DNA of 64,000 nt from Novosphingobium sp. MD-1 (GTDB lineage Bacteria > Pseudomonadota > Alphaproteobacteria > Sphingomonadales > Sphingomonadaceae): the NCBI RefSeq assembly GCF_001014975.1, contig NZ_BBXA01000026.1, positions 62,001 through 126,000 on the forward strand. The letters run 5' to 3'. Shown in pieces: positions 18,377 through 27,266 of the stretch (its first letter is position 1; the number at the start of each line of letters is the position of its first letter). The notes beneath the pieces are model-generated. The model was not told the DNA's origin, made no database searches, and saw nothing but the letters and a program-made list of their open reading frames with translations. The position numbers were made by a program, and so were the translations under genes.

Positions 18377-18409
18377 AAAGGCGGGAGAGCTAAAGCCGGG
18401 CCGGGCCGC

Positions 18410-18793
18410 TCACGCCAGCCGCGTGTCGATCGTGATGCCGCCCTTCAGCGTGAGCGTGACGGGGGTGCGTTCGGCCACATCGGCCAGGCGCGCCTGCTGG
18501 TCCGCGTCCAGCCCGGCGATGGTCAGGACGCGTTCGATCCGGCGGTCGTCCTTGCCGCCGCTGAGGCGCAGCGCCACGTCGAGCGATTCGAGCGGCCACT
18601 GCTTGCGATCGGCATACATGCGCAGCGTGATCGCGGTGCAGGCGCCGAGCCCTGCCAGGATCAGGTCATAGGGCGCCGGGCCGGCATTGGCGCCGCCGAG
18701 CGCGGGCGGTTCGTCGGCCACGATGCGGTGCCCGTCGACCTCGATCTCGGTGCGGTAGCGGTCCTTGCCGATATGGGCGGTGCCGTGAACCAT
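18410..18793 (-). CDS. OsmC family protein
   Basis: A 127-residue protein of the OsmC/Ohr hydroperoxide-reductase fold (YhfA-like branch). GGANAGPAPYDLILAGLGAC is the conserved helix carrying the family cysteine, and the C-terminal strands TPVTLTLKGGITIDT complete the fold. Only one of the two Ohr catalytic cysteines is evident, so peroxidase activity is uncertain. It is the last gene of a leftward three-gene unit, 28 bases after pirin. Confidence 0.88.
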   Translation of the reverse strand: MVHGTAHIGKDRYRTEIEVDGHRIVADEPPALGGANAGPAPYDLILAGLGACTAITLRMYADRKQWPLESLDVALRLSGGKDDRRIERVLTIAGLDADQQARLADVAERTPVTLTLKGGITIDTRLA

Positions 18794-18821
18794 GGGATTT
18801 CTCCTGAAAACGGGCGGGCGG

Positions 18822-19718
18822 TCAGGCCGGCAGGGGGATGAATTCGCTTTCGCCGGGAACGCGGGCGAAGCGGCCGGCCTTCCAGTCTTCCTTGGCCTGC
18901 TCGATCCGTTCGGCCGAGGACGAGACGAAGTTCCAGAAGATGTTGCGCTTTTCGGGCAGCGGTTCGCCGCCCAGCAGCATGATGCGGGTCTGCCCCCGGG
19001 CGCGCAGGATCACTTCGGCACCGGGCTTGAACACCACCAGTTCGTCCTTGGCGAAAGTGCCGGTCTGGCCGACCACTTCCACTTCGCCGCCGACCACGTA
19101 GATCGCGCGCTCGATGTGTTCGGCCTTCACCTGATAGCGCGCGCCATCGGCCAGGGCGATATCGGCATAGACCATGTCGGAGAAGGTCTTCACCGGCGAG
19201 ACCAGCCCGTCCGACGTGCCGGCGATGAGCGTCAGGCGCGTGCCGGCGTCCTCGATCACCGGAATCTCCGTGGCCTTGTGGTGGACGAAGGCGGGATCGA
19301 CTTCCTCCGCCTGGGTGGGCAGCGCCACCCAGGTCTGCAGGCCGAACAGCGCGTTGGCGTGGCTGCGCTGCTCCTGCGCGGTGCGTTCGGAATGGACGAT
19401 GCCGCTGCCGGCGGTCATCCAGTTGACCTCGCCGGGGCGGATCGGCTGGACCGAGCCCAGCGAATCCCGGTGCAGGATCTCGCCTTCGAGCAGGTAGGTG
19501 ATCGTGGCGAGGCCGATGTGCGGGTGCGGGCGCACGTCCAGCCCTTCGCCGGCGTCGAACGTGGCCGGCCCCATCTCGTCGAAGAAGATGAACGGCCCGA
19601 CCATGCGGCGGTGCGCCGAAGGCAGCGCGCGGCGAACCTGGAAGCCGTCTCCCAGATCGCGGACGGGCGGAAGGATGACGAGATCGACGCCGTCGACGGT
19701 GGAAGTGCGGGTGGTCAT
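18822..19718 (-). CDS. Pirin family protein
   Basis: A 298-residue bicupin. FIFFDEMGP near the N-terminus, [25 protein letters not shown] and IVHSERT carry the metal ligands of the first cupin, as in E. coli YhhW and human pirin. Related bacterial pirins act as quercetinases or regulators; the role here is unknown. The true start is the ATG at 19718, after AGGAATCCCGCC; the open frame extends upstream through the preceding gene's region and is not used. It is second in the hypothetical-pirin-OsmC unit, a stress-type association. Confidence 0.93.
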   Translation of the reverse strand: MTTRTSTVDGVDLVILPPVRDLGDGFQVRRALPSAHRRMVGPFIFFDEMGPATFDAGEGLDVRPHPHIGLATITYLLEGEILHRDSLGSVQPIRPGEVNWMTAGSGIVHSERTAQEQRSHANALFGLQTWVALPTQAEEVDPAFVHHKATEIPVIEDAGTRLTLIAGTSDGLVSPVKTFSDMVYADIALADGARYQVKAEHIERAIYVVGGEVEVVGQTGTFAKDELVVFKPGAEVILRARGQTRIMLLGGEPLPEKRNIFWNFVSSSAERIEQAKEDWKAGRFARVPGESEFIPLPA

Positions 19719-19761
19719 GGCGGGATTCCTTGGTGTGGGGAGGGAGCGGTGTACGGGGAAA

Positions 19762-20109
19762 TCAGGCGCCGAGCAGCGCCATGGCTTCGATCTGGGCCGG
19801 CGAATAGCCCTGCGCGGCGAGCGCGGGGATGTGCTGGCGGGCCAGGGCGCGGGTGCGGTGGCTTTCGCACAGGAAATCGCGCACCGGGCGCAGATGGGCG
19901 GGAATGGTGTCGGCCGCGGCGCGCGGACGCGGCTTGACGACGTGGCCGGTGATCGCGCCAACTGCACGGCCCACGCGGTCGCGCAGCGATCCGGCGAGCG
20001 GGGGCTGGCCGCAGGGGCAATCGGCCACGGCGTTGAGCGCGGCCTTCACATCCTGCCATTCGGCCGGGCTGAGGCGCGGGGTGGCGGTGTCGAGCAGGGC
20101 TTTGAGCAT
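19762..20109 (-). CDS. Conserved hypothetical protein, first gene of the pirin operon
   Basis: A 115-residue soluble protein, about half helix-forming, with a [12 protein letters not shown] segment and C-terminal [19 protein letters not shown] do not recognise a family. The ATG at 20109 follows GGAGACGACGCC, a good ribosome-binding site; a longer start at 20139 adds only ten polar residues. It ends 43 bases before pirin on the same strand and is probably cotranscribed. The C-terminal region resembles a small UBA- or helix-hairpin-like end, but this is only an impression. Confidence 0.7.
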   Translation of the reverse strand: MLKALLDTATPRLSPAEWQDVKAALNAVADCPCGQPPLAGSLRDRVGRAVGAITGHVVKPRPRAAADTIPAHLRPVRDFLCESHRTRALARQHIPALAAQGYSPAQIEAMALLGA

Positions 20110-20375
20110 GGCGTCGTCTCCATCGTGCGATGTGGTCACTATGCCGCAAAGCCCGAGTCGGAATGATCCGGATAATGTGGGCCAAAGTGTTCGAGATTAT
20201 CGAAAGGTGGTGCGGGGCCTTCCTTACCGGACCTTAATTTGACGGTCACTTTGCAGTCGATAGCCCGCATCTATTGCTGGAAAATCGCGGATTGTATCGG
20301 CATGGCGCCCCGCTCCGGCGGAGCGCGTCATGCGGGGCACCCGCGGGCCGCTTCGGGTCGGAAGCAGGGGACCAT

Positions 20376-23300
20376 ATGAATTTCGAGGACAGCGCAATTC
20401 TGGCGCGCGGCGCGGCGGACGAGACCGGCCGCCTGCTGCACGCCTTTCTGGCGGATACCGTCGCGCGCGTGCCGGGGCAGATGGCGCTGGACATCCCGCC
20501 GGGCCGCGACCGCGCCGTGCGCGCGACGATGACCTATGCCGAACTGGCGGACGCTTCGGACCGGCTGGCGCGTCACCTTGCGCCGATGATCGCCGGGGAA
20601 GCGATCGTCGCGCTGCTGCTGCCGCGCACCTCGCCACTGCTCTATGTCGCGCAACTGGCGGTGCTGAAGGCCGGGGCGGCGTTCACCTGCCTGGACCCGT
20701 CGTTCCCCGAGGAGCGGATGCGCGAAATCCTGGAGGATGCGGAGCCCGTGGCCGTGCTGGCCGACGCCGAGGGCCTGGCGCGGCTGGCGCCGCTGGTGGC
20801 CGATCCCGCGCGGCTGTTCGACGCGGACGCGCTGCTGGCGCGCGACCCCCCGGCGGGCGATCTGCCGGAGGGCTTCGCCGCCGACCGGCTGGCCTATGTG
20901 ATCTACACCTCGGGCACCACCGGCCGCCCCAAGGGGGTGATGATCGAGCATCGCAACATCGCCAGCCTCGTCGCGTCCGACATCGCCGAATTCGGCCTGA
21001 CCACGGCGGACCGCGTGGTGCAGGGATCGTCCTCCGCCTACGATTCCTCGCTGGAGGAAACGTGGCTCGCCTTCGCCACCGGCGCCACGCTGCTGGTGAT
21101 GGACGATGCGGCGGCGCGGCTGGGGCCGGACATCGTCGGCTGGCTGCGCGATGAGCGCGCCACCGTGTTCTGCCCGCCGCCGACGCTGCTGCGTTCCAGC
21201 GGCTGCGCTGATCCCGAACGCGCGCTGCCCGACCTCAAGCTGCTCTACGTGGGTGGCGAGGCGCTGCCGCGCGATATCGCCGACCTGTGGCAGAAGGGCC
21301 GGCGGCTGGTGAACGGCTATGGCCCCACCGAATGCGCGGTGACCTGCCTGCGCGGCGATATCGTGCCGGGCAAGCCGATCACCATTGGCGCGCCGGTGCC
21401 GGGCATGCACGCCTGGGTGCTGGATGAAGCGCTGGATGAAGTGGCCGAGGGAATGCGCGGGGAACTGTGCATGGGCGGCGCGGGCGTGGCGCGCGGATAC
21501 CGCAACCGGCCGGACCTGACCGCCGAGAAGTTCTGCGATCATCCCCGGCTGGGCCGCATCTACCGCACCGGCGATCTGGTCCATCGCGAGGCGGACGGGA
21601 ATTTCTATTACCACGGGCGCATCGACGCGCAGGTCAAGCTGCGCGGATACCGCGTGGAACTGGGCGAGATCGAGGCGCGGCTGGCCGAACTGCCGGGCGT
21701 GCGCGCGGCCGGCTGCCGGATGCAGGACCATCGCGGCGTGCCCGAACTCGTCGCCTTCGTGGTGGCCGACGATCCGCGCCGGCCGCCCGACCTCGACGCG
21801 CTGCGCGGCGATCTGCTCGCCACCCTGCCGCGCTACATGGTCCCGCGCGAGATTGCGCTGATCGATGACCTGCCGACGACGGTGGGCGGCAAGCTCAACC
21901 GTGCGGCGCTGCCGCTGATCGACATCGCCGCGCCCGCCACCGGCGCCACCACGGGCAGCGGGCGCCGGGCGGAACCCGCCAGCGAGATGGAGCGCCTGCT
22001 CGCCGCCGGGATGGCCGACATCCTCAAGCGCGGCGACGGCGTTTCGGTGGAGGACGATTTCTTCGAGGATCTGGGCGGCGATTCGCTGAGCGCGGCGCTG
22101 CTGGTGACGCTGCTGCGCGACGATCCGCGCACCGACTGGATCACCGTGTCCGACATCTACGAGGCGCGGACGGTGCGCGCGCTGGCGCGGCTGGCCGACC
22201 GGGCGATGCCGGCGGCGGACGCGGCCGACGAGGCGCCGCTGGTGCGCGAAGGCGTGGCGCGGCCGCTGCTGGCGCAAGCGGTGCAGACCGGCTGGCTGCT
22301 GGGCGAACTGGCGGCGGGCGGCTGGCTGACGTGGTTCGCGGCGTTCCAGGTCATCCCCCGCCTGTTCGGGCACATGAGCATGACCGCCTTCGTCCTGCTT
22401 GCCCCGCTGGCGACGGTGGGCGCGCTGGCGCTCTATGTGCCGGCGGCGATCCTGTTCGCGGTGCTGGTCAAGCGGCTGGCGGTGGGCCGCTATCGCGCGG
22501 TGCGCGCGCCGGTGTGGAGCACGCTCTACCTGCGCCACTGGGTGGTGTTCCAGGCGGTGCGGCTGATCCCCTGGCCGCTGATCCAGGGCACGGTGGTGCA
22601 ACAGGCGGCGCTGCGCGCGCTGGGCGCGCGGATCGGCCGCAACGTCCACATCGCGCGCGGGGTGGACCTGCGACGCGGCGGGTGGGACCTGCTGACGATC
22701 GGCGACAACGCCGCGCTGGGGCAGGACGCGCATATCGGCCTGTCCGAACTCGACCGGGGCGATATCGTGTTCGGCGCGGTGACGATCGGCGAAGGCGCCA
22801 CGCTGGGCGTGCGCGCGGGCGTGGAGGGCGATTGCCATGTCGGCGCGGGCAGCGTGCTGACGGCGCTGTCGATCCTCAACGCCGGGGGCACGATCCCGCC
22901 GGGCGAACTGTGGGACGGCGTACCCGCCAGCCGCGTCGGCCCCGCGCCGCAAGCGCCGGCACCGGCCCAAGGCACGGCGCTTTCGCCCGCGCTGCACAGC
23001 GCGCTGCTGCTGGCGGCCGAAGGGCTGGCGGCGCTGGTCGCGGCGCTGCCCGCCGAACTGCTGTCGCTGGCGGTGATGCGCCGGGCCGGCGTGACCTATG
23101 ACGCGATGTGGGCGTGGATGGCGCACCCCGCGCCGCTTTCGCGCACCGGGCTGGTGCTGATCGGCCTGACCGTGGCGGCGGTGCCGCTGACGCTGGTGTG
23201 GAGCGCGCTGATGCTGCGCGCGATGGGCCGCGTGAAGCCGGGCACGATCGGGCGGTTCAGCCCGGCCTATGTGCGGGTGTGGATCAAGACCGGGATGCTC

Positions 23301-24401
23301 CACGCCGCCGGCGAATGGCTGAGCGGCACGGTGTTCTGGTCGAAGTGGCTGCGTCTCAGCGGAATGCGCGTGGGCGCCAGCTGCGAGATCAGCACGATCA
23401 TCGACGTGGTGCCCGAGCTGGTGGAGATCGGCGCGGAGACGTTCTTCGCCGACGGCATTTACCTCGGCGGCGCGGACGTGCGCGCGGGCACGGTCACGCT
23501 CGGCACGGTGGAGCTGGGGCGCAACACGTTCCTGGGCAACCACGCGGTGATCCCGGCGAACACGCGCCTGCCCGACGATATCCTGATCGGCATCGCCACC
23601 GTGGCGCGGCCCGACCGGATCGCCGCCGGTCAATCGCGCTTCGGCCATCCCTGCTTCGACCTGCCCCGGCGCGAGGTGGTGGACATGGACCGCAGCCTCA
23701 CCCACGATCCCTCGCCGGTGCGCTACTGGAACCGCGTGTTCTGGGAAGTGGCGCGCTTTGCCCTGCCGGTGCTGCCGCTGCTGCTCTCCGCGCTGTGGTA
23801 CGCGATGGTGGCGCGCGGCCGTGGCCTGACCGGTGACGCCGCCTTCGCGCTGCTGGTGCTGCCGGGGGCCATGCTCGCGCCGGTCGTGGCGCTGCTGGTG
23901 GCGGTCTGGGCGCTGAAGTGGACGCTGATCGGGCGGGTGAAGCCGGGCCAGCACGCGCTGTGGTCGTGCTGGTGCAGCCGGTGGGACTATGTCTATGTCG
24001 CCTGGGCCAAGTATGCCAACCTGATCCTGCAGCGGCTGGAAGGCACGTTCCTGCTATTGGGCTTCCTGCGCGTGATGGGCCTCACCATCGGCAAGCGCGC
24101 GGTGCTGGGGCCGCAGTTCGCGCAAGTGGTGGACCCGGACATGATCCACATCGGCGATGGCGCGACGGTGACCGCGATGTTCCAGGCGCACACGTTCGAG
24201 GACCGCGTGCTGAAAGTGGACAAGGTGTTCATCGGCAAAGGCGCGACGATCGGCGCGGGCACGGTGCCGCTCTATGGCGCGGACGTGGGCGATGGCGCGC
24301 GCGTGGGCGGGCACAGCGTGATCATGAAGCAGGAACGCCTGCTGCCGGGCCTGCGCTATCAGGGCGTGCCGACGCGGGTGATGGGGCGCGAGCGGGGCTG
24401 A
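20376..24401 (+). CDS. One-module NRPS-like synthetase with membrane/hexapeptide C-terminus (Pls/PosA type)
   Basis: A 1341-residue protein. Residues ~20-540 are an adenylation domain with all core motifs: YTSGTTGRPKG (~176-186), NGYGPTE, GELCMGG, YRTGDLV, GRIDAQVKLRGYRVELGEIE and GGKLNRAAL. Residues ~545-625 are a carrier domain; S567 in DLGGDSL takes phosphopantetheine. There is no condensation or thioesterase domain. Instead about 700 residues of paired membrane helices alternate with three left-handed beta-helix (hexapeptide) segments (~750-845, ~1005-1105, ~1240-1335), the layout of poly-lysine synthetase (Pls) and PosA relatives. The product may be a short homo-oligomer or an amino-acylated lipid. 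The start follows GAAGCAGGGGACCAT. It stands alone, with no tailoring gene beside it. Confidence 0.88.
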   Translation: MNFEDSAILARGAADETGRLLHAFLADTVARVPGQMALDIPPGRDRAVRATMTYAELADASDRLARHLAPMIAGEAIVALLLPRTSPLLYVAQLAVLKAGAAFTCLDPSFPEERMREILEDAEPVAVLADAEGLARLAPLVADPARLFDADALLARDPPAGDLPEGFAADRLAYVIYTSGTTGRPKGVMIEHRNIASLVASDIAEFGLTTADRVVQGSSSAYDSSLEETWLAFATGATLLVMDDAAARLGPDIVGWLRDERATVFCPPPTLLRSSGCADPERALPDLKLLYVGGEALPRDIADLWQKGRRLVNGYGPTECAVTCLRGDIVPGKPITIGAPVPGMHAWVLDEALDEVAEGMRGELCMGGAGVARGYRNRPDLTAEKFCDHPRLGRIYRTGDLVHREADGNFYYHGRIDAQVKLRGYRVELGEIEARLAELPGVRAAGCRMQDHRGVPELVAFVVADDPRRPPDLDALRGDLLATLPRYMVPREIALIDDLPTTVGGKLNRAALPLIDIAAPATGATTGSGRRAEPASEMERLLAAGMADILKRGDGVSVEDDFFEDLGGDSLSAALLVTLLRDDPRTDWITVSDIYEARTVRALARLADRAMPAADAADEAPLVREGVARPLLAQAVQTGWLLGELAAGGWLTWFAAFQVIPRLFGHMSMTAFVLLAPLATVGALALYVPAAILFAVLVKRLAVGRYRAVRAPVWSTLYLRHWVVFQAVRLIPWPLIQGTVVQQAALRALGARIGRNVHIARGVDLRRGGWDLLTIGDNAALGQDAHIGLSELDRGDIVFGAVTIGEGATLGVRAGVEGDCHVGAGSVLTALSILNAGGTIPPGELWDGVPASRVGPAPQAPAPAQGTALSPALHSALLLAAEGLAALVAALPAELLSLAVMRRAGVTYDAMWAWMAHPAPLSRTGLVLIGLTVAAVPLTLVWSALMLRAMGRVKPGTIGRFSPAYVRVWIKTGMLHAAGEWLSGTVFWSKWLRLSGMRVGASCEISTIIDVVPELVEIGAETFFADGIYLGGADVRAGTVTLGTVELGRNTFLGNHAVIPANTRLPDDILIGIATVARPDRIAAGQSRFGHPCFDLPRREVVDMDRSLTHDPSPVRYWNRVFWEVARFALPVLPLLLSALWYAMVARGRGLTGDAAFALLVLPGAMLAPVVALLVAVWALKWTLIGRVKPGQHALWSCWCSRWDYVYVAWAKYANLILQRLEGTFLLLGFLRVMGLTIGKRAVLGPQFAQVVDPDMIHIGDGATVTAMFQAHTFEDRVLKVDKVFIGKGATIGAGTVPLYGADVGDGARVGGHSVIMKQERLLPGLRYQGVPTRVMGRERG

Positions 24402-24858
24402 ACCGCAGACCAGCGCCCGCATCCGGCGGCGAACCCGGACTCTGGCCTGAAAGGACGATACGGAAACGCGCGACCGGTGCGGCACCCGGAAGGTGCGCGG
24501 GAAGGGCGTGTCGAAGGCTGCGGTCGCGAACAGCCGGCGGGGCAGCAGGCCCGGTCCGGCTCGGCCATGAGGGGAAGGCGCTTCGGCAGGGGCGGCGGCT
24601 CGCAGGTACGGCCCCGTGCCGGCAGCGGCTGAACCACCGCGCCACATCCACGCTTCCCGTCCGGTGCTGGTGTGCCTGGGCCAGGGACTTGGCAAACGCC
24701 CCGCCTTGAACCCGCGCCCCACACCGGCCGCGCCGGGCCGGAACGCGCGTGGCGCCAGGCCCGAAGGAGCGCGGGCAAGGCCGGCCAAGCCCTGCTCCCG
24801 ATCCGTGGGGAGGGCGATTAACCTATTTGGTTCGTTTTGTCAAGGGGAGAGGGGGTAG
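24402..24858. other. 457-base region without a recognised gene
   Basis: GC-rich sequence after the Pls-like gene. Open frames here have no protein-like composition. On the minus strand a consensus -35 element TTGACA (24838-24843) is followed 17 bases on by a weak -10 (TAATCG) and then by a GC-rich run towards 24402 with several short hairpins. That would fit a small RNA gene, but it does not match RNase P RNA, tmRNA or SRP RNA motifs that I looked for. Confidence 0.35.
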
Positions 24859-24893
24859 GCCCACCCCCGGCCCCTCCCGCAGGCGGGAGGGGA
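24859..24893. repeat. Family B palindromic repeat, copy 2
   Basis: GCCCACCCCCGGCCCCTCCC followed by GCAGGCGGGAGGGG. It lies 79 bases upstream of the DUF559 gene, in the opposite orientation to copy 3. Confidence 0.85.
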
Positions 24894-24924
24894 GGATAAA
24901 TGCCAAATCGGTCGTATCTTCTTC

Positions 24925-24960
24925 TCCCCTCCCGCTTGCGGGAGGGGTTGGGGGTGGGTC
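24925..24960. repeat. Family B palindromic repeat, copy 3 (inverted)
   Basis: CCCCTCCCGCTTGCGGGAGG followed by GGTTGGGGGTGGGTC, the reverse complement of the other copies. It ends 11 bases before the DUF559 start codon, so the gene's leader RNA would begin inside or next to this hairpin. Confidence 0.88.
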
Positions 24961-24971
24961 ATTTTCCACCG

Positions 24972-25334
24972 ATGGCCTTCCAGCCGCGCGATACTCCAAG
25001 GGCGCGTGAACTGCGCCATGCGGCTTCCCCCGCCGAACGGCTGCTCTGGCGCTACCTTTCGCGGGCGCAGACGGGCGCGAAGTTCAGCCGGCAAATGCCG
25101 GTCGGGCCGTTCTTCGCCGATTTCCTGTGCCGGGAGATGCGGCTGGTGGTGGAACTCGACGGCTTCAGCCACGAGGCGCGGCTGGAGCAAGACGCCGCGC
25201 GGGACCGCTGGTTCGCGGCGAATGGCTATCGCGTGCTGCGCTTTACCAATGCCGCGGTGCTGGGGAATATCGAGGGCGTGGTTGTGGCCATTCGCGGCGC
25301 GGTGATGGAGGGGAGGGAGCAGGCCCACCCCTGA
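24972..25334 (+). CDS. DUF559 domain protein, endonuclease-like fold
   Basis: A 120-residue protein. It has ARELRHAASPAERLLWRYLS, the QTGAKFSRQMPVGPFFADFL region and the motif LVVELDGFSH, then DAARDRWFAANGYRVLRFTN. These match DUF559, a family related to very-short-patch-repair (Vsr) and restriction endonuclease-like folds; the D and E in FADF and VELD are likely metal ligands. Its cellular role is unknown. A longer frame from 24900 would translate repeat copy 3, which shows that the ATG at 24972 is better. Family B palindromes sit directly before and after the gene and within its last codons. Confidence 0.85.
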   Translation: MAFQPRDTPRARELRHAASPAERLLWRYLSRAQTGAKFSRQMPVGPFFADFLCREMRLVVELDGFSHEARLEQDAARDRWFAANGYRVLRFTNAAVLGNIEGVVVAIRGAVMEGREQAHP

Positions 25335-25357
25335 CCCCTCCCGCAAGCGGGAGGGGG
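25324..25357. repeat. Family B palindromic repeat, copy 4
   Basis: CCCACCCCTGACCCCTCCCG followed by CAAGCGGGAGGGGG. It overlaps the last codons and stop of the DUF559 gene and ends 16 bases before the convergent nrdB stop, where it could serve as a two-way terminator. Confidence 0.85.
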
Positions 25358-25372
25358 ATGTCCTTGCGCTGC

Positions 25373-26428
25373 TTACTCCGCCGCGATTCCGGCCGCCTTG
25401 AACATGTCTTCCTCGCTTTCCAGGCTCACGTCAGCGTTGGCGGCCGACTTGGCCTTGCGGCGGGCGTCGAAGCTGGACCAGACGTCGTTCCAGTTGCCGC
25501 GCGTGGCGGCCTTGGAATATTCGGTGGCGCGCGCTTCGAAGAAGTTGGCGTGCTCCACGCCGTTGAGCAGCGGGGCGAGCCAGGGCAGCGGGTGATCGTC
25601 GATCATGTAGATCGGCTGGAAGCCGAGCTGGCCCAGCCGCCAGTCCGCGATATAGCGGATGTACTTCTTGATTTCCTTGGCGCTCATGCCCGGCACCGGG
25701 CCTTGTTCGAAGGCCAGGTCGATGAAGGCGTCTTCCAGCCGCACCGTCTTCTGGCAGCAATCGATGATGTCTTCCTTCACCGCCTTGGTCAGGCAGCCGC
25801 GTTCGGCGACGAAGGCGTGGAACAGGCGGGTGATGCCTTCGCAGTGCAGGCTTTCGTCGCGCACCGACCAGCTCACGATCTGGCCCATGCCCTTCATCTT
25901 GTTGAAGCGCGGGAAGTTCATCAGCATGGCGAAGCTGGCGAAGAGCTGCAGCCCTTCGGTGAAGCCGCCGAACATGGCGAGCGTGCGCGCGATGTCCTCG
26001 TCCGTCTCCACGCCGAAGGTCGAGAGGTAATCGTGCTTGGCCTTCATTTCCTCGTATTCGAGGAACATGCCGTATTCGGTCTCGGGCATCCCGATGGTGT
26101 CGAGCAGGTGCGAATAGGCGGCGATGTGGATCGTCTCCATGTTGGAGAACGCGGCCAGCATCATCTTGACCTCGGTGGGCTTGAACACGCGGCCGTACTT
26201 TTCGTGGTAGCAATCCTGCACTTCCACGTCGGCCTGGGTGAAGAAGCGGAAGATCTGCGTGAGCAGGTTGCGCTCGTGATCGCTGATCTTCTGCGCCCAA
26301 TCGCGGCAGTCCTCGCCCAGCGGCACTTCCTCGGGCAGCCAGTGGACCTGCTGCTGGCGCTTCCAGTATTCGTAGGCCCACGGATACTCGAAGGGCTTGT
26401 AGGTCTTGCGGGCTTCAAGAAGCGGCAT
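25373..26428 (-). CDS. nrdB: Ribonucleotide reductase class I, beta (radical) subunit
   Basis: A 351-residue di-iron subunit that makes the radical used by NrdA for deoxynucleotide synthesis. SNMETIHIAAYSHLLD supplies E98, H101 and the radical tyrosine Y105; a second ligand set is in SWSVRDESLHCEG. The N-terminus KTYKPFEYPWAYEYWKRQQQ is family-typical. It is on the same strand as nrdA but 1.4 kb downstream, with a PepSY gene and a 59-residue gene between. A separate promoter just upstream is likely. Confidence 0.96.
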   Translation of the reverse strand: MPLLEARKTYKPFEYPWAYEYWKRQQQVHWLPEEVPLGEDCRDWAQKISDHERNLLTQIFRFFTQADVEVQDCYHEKYGRVFKPTEVKMMLAAFSNMETIHIAAYSHLLDTIGMPETEYGMFLEYEEMKAKHDYLSTFGVETDEDIARTLAMFGGFTEGLQLFASFAMLMNFPRFNKMKGMGQIVSWSVRDESLHCEGITRLFHAFVAERGCLTKAVKEDIIDCCQKTVRLEDAFIDLAFEQGPVPGMSAKEIKKYIRYIADWRLGQLGFQPIYMIDDHPLPWLAPLLNGVEHANFFEARATEYSKAATRGNWNDVWSSFDARRKAKSAANADVSLESEEDMFKAAGIAAE

Positions 26429-26551
26429 GGGCGTGAGTCCTGTCAGTGAGTCTGCGAGAGATAGGCATGATGAAGCGCGCGCGGAAGCGAGGCTGGCAAG
26501 GGGCCGCCGGGCGCGCCAGGTATGAAGGGCGGTTATCCCCCGCCCGAAGCG

Positions 26552-26938
26552 TTACTGCCAGAACCAGCCGGGCTTGAGGCCGCGCTGCTTCCGGTTGCGC
26601 CACATCTGGAGGTACATCCACAGGCCCGAGATGCTGAAGAACAGCAGCGCGCAGCCGGTCAGCAGCGAGATCGCGGTGCCGAGCGGCCCGAACGTCTCGC
26701 CCGAATGCAGGTGATGGAACATGCCCACCCATGCGCGCATCCCGCCCTTGGGCGCCTTGGGCCTGCACGTCATCGTTTCGGGGCAGTGGAAGCCGGCGGG
26801 CGCGGCCATTTGCGCGGAGGCTGGCGGCGCTTCGCCCCCGGGCCACAGCGCGGTGACGTGGCTGGCGATGCCCGTCACCGCCATCCACAGCATGAAAATC
26901 CCGAAGAACACCGTGGTCCAGCGGTGCCACTTGCGCAT
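26552..26938 (-). CDS. PepSY-type membrane protein
   Basis: A 128-residue protein with an N-terminal helix in RKWHRWTTVFFGIFMLWMAVTG and a C-terminal helix in LTGCALLFFSISGLWMYLQMW, a hairpin typical of short PepSY-associated (PepSY_TM) proteins found near iron-uptake and reductase genes. The loop has paired cysteines (FHCPETMTCRP) and several His residues (WVGMFHHLHSGE), which could bind metal or haem. It lies 123 bases upstream of nrdB. The upstream region has a palindrome-like CATTTGGCAATGAT that might be a metal-regulator site, but this is weak. Confidence 0.75.
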   Translation of the reverse strand: MRKWHRWTTVFFGIFMLWMAVTGIASHVTALWPGGEAPPASAQMAAPAGFHCPETMTCRPKAPKGGMRAWVGMFHHLHSGETFGPLGTAISLLTGCALLFFSISGLWMYLQMWRNRKQRGLKPGWFWQ

Positions 26939-27266
26939 TGCCCGATACTCCCGAATGCAAACGATCCGGGGCCTCCAGACACGCCGCCGCGCTTGCGGGC
27001 AAGCCGCAAAATGTCGCGGAATGTAAGGAGGATGGGGCTACGACATTAGTCATTTGGCAATGATAGCCGAAAATTCTTTTAAAGGGAGCTATCGACTGGC
27101 TTCGTCCACAGCTTCGATAATCTACATATGGTGTGAAAGTGGCGGGAATCCTCACATACCTTCAACATATTGATATGCTCTGACCTCGGGTTGAAGCACT
27201 CTCGCACATGCGTTTAGTGAAATTCGCTTTTATCGAAGGGCCGGCGTTAGCCGGCCCTTCGCATTT
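26939..27266. other. 328-base low-GC gap with an 11-base-stem hairpin
   Basis: Promoter region of the PepSY gene on the right of 26938, then AT-rich sequence with no protein-like frame, then the perfect hairpin at 27235-27260. No other structure is evident. Confidence 0.6.
27235..27260. terminator. Perfect stem-loop, likely terminator
   Basis: GAAGGGCCGGC-GTTA-GCCGGCCCTTC, an 11-base perfect stem with a four-base loop. It lies seven bases after the stop of the leftward 59-residue gene. On the plus strand it is followed by GCATTTTC and on the minus strand by GATAAAAG, so neither side has a strong U-run. Confidence 0.7.

Noticed and set aside
20328..23954. A 1208-codon open frame on the minus strand
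   Set aside because: It is antisense to the Pls-like synthetase and consists of Arg/His/Gln-rich sequence without motifs; in high-GC DNA the complementary frame stays open by codon bias.
24359..24778. A 139-codon frame on the minus strand after the Pls-like gene
   Set aside because: Cys/Pro/Arg-rich, no motif, and it overlaps the coding end of the Pls-like gene antisense.
24402..24858. RNase P RNA, tmRNA or SRP RNA gene in the GC-rich gap
   Set aside because: I looked for the conserved GAGGAAAGTCCGGGCTCC, tmRNA T-arm and GGAAGGAAGCAG motifs on both strands and found none.
24900..24971. An N-terminal extension of the DUF559 protein
   Set aside because: It would translate the family B palindrome; the conserved domain starts right after ATG 24972.
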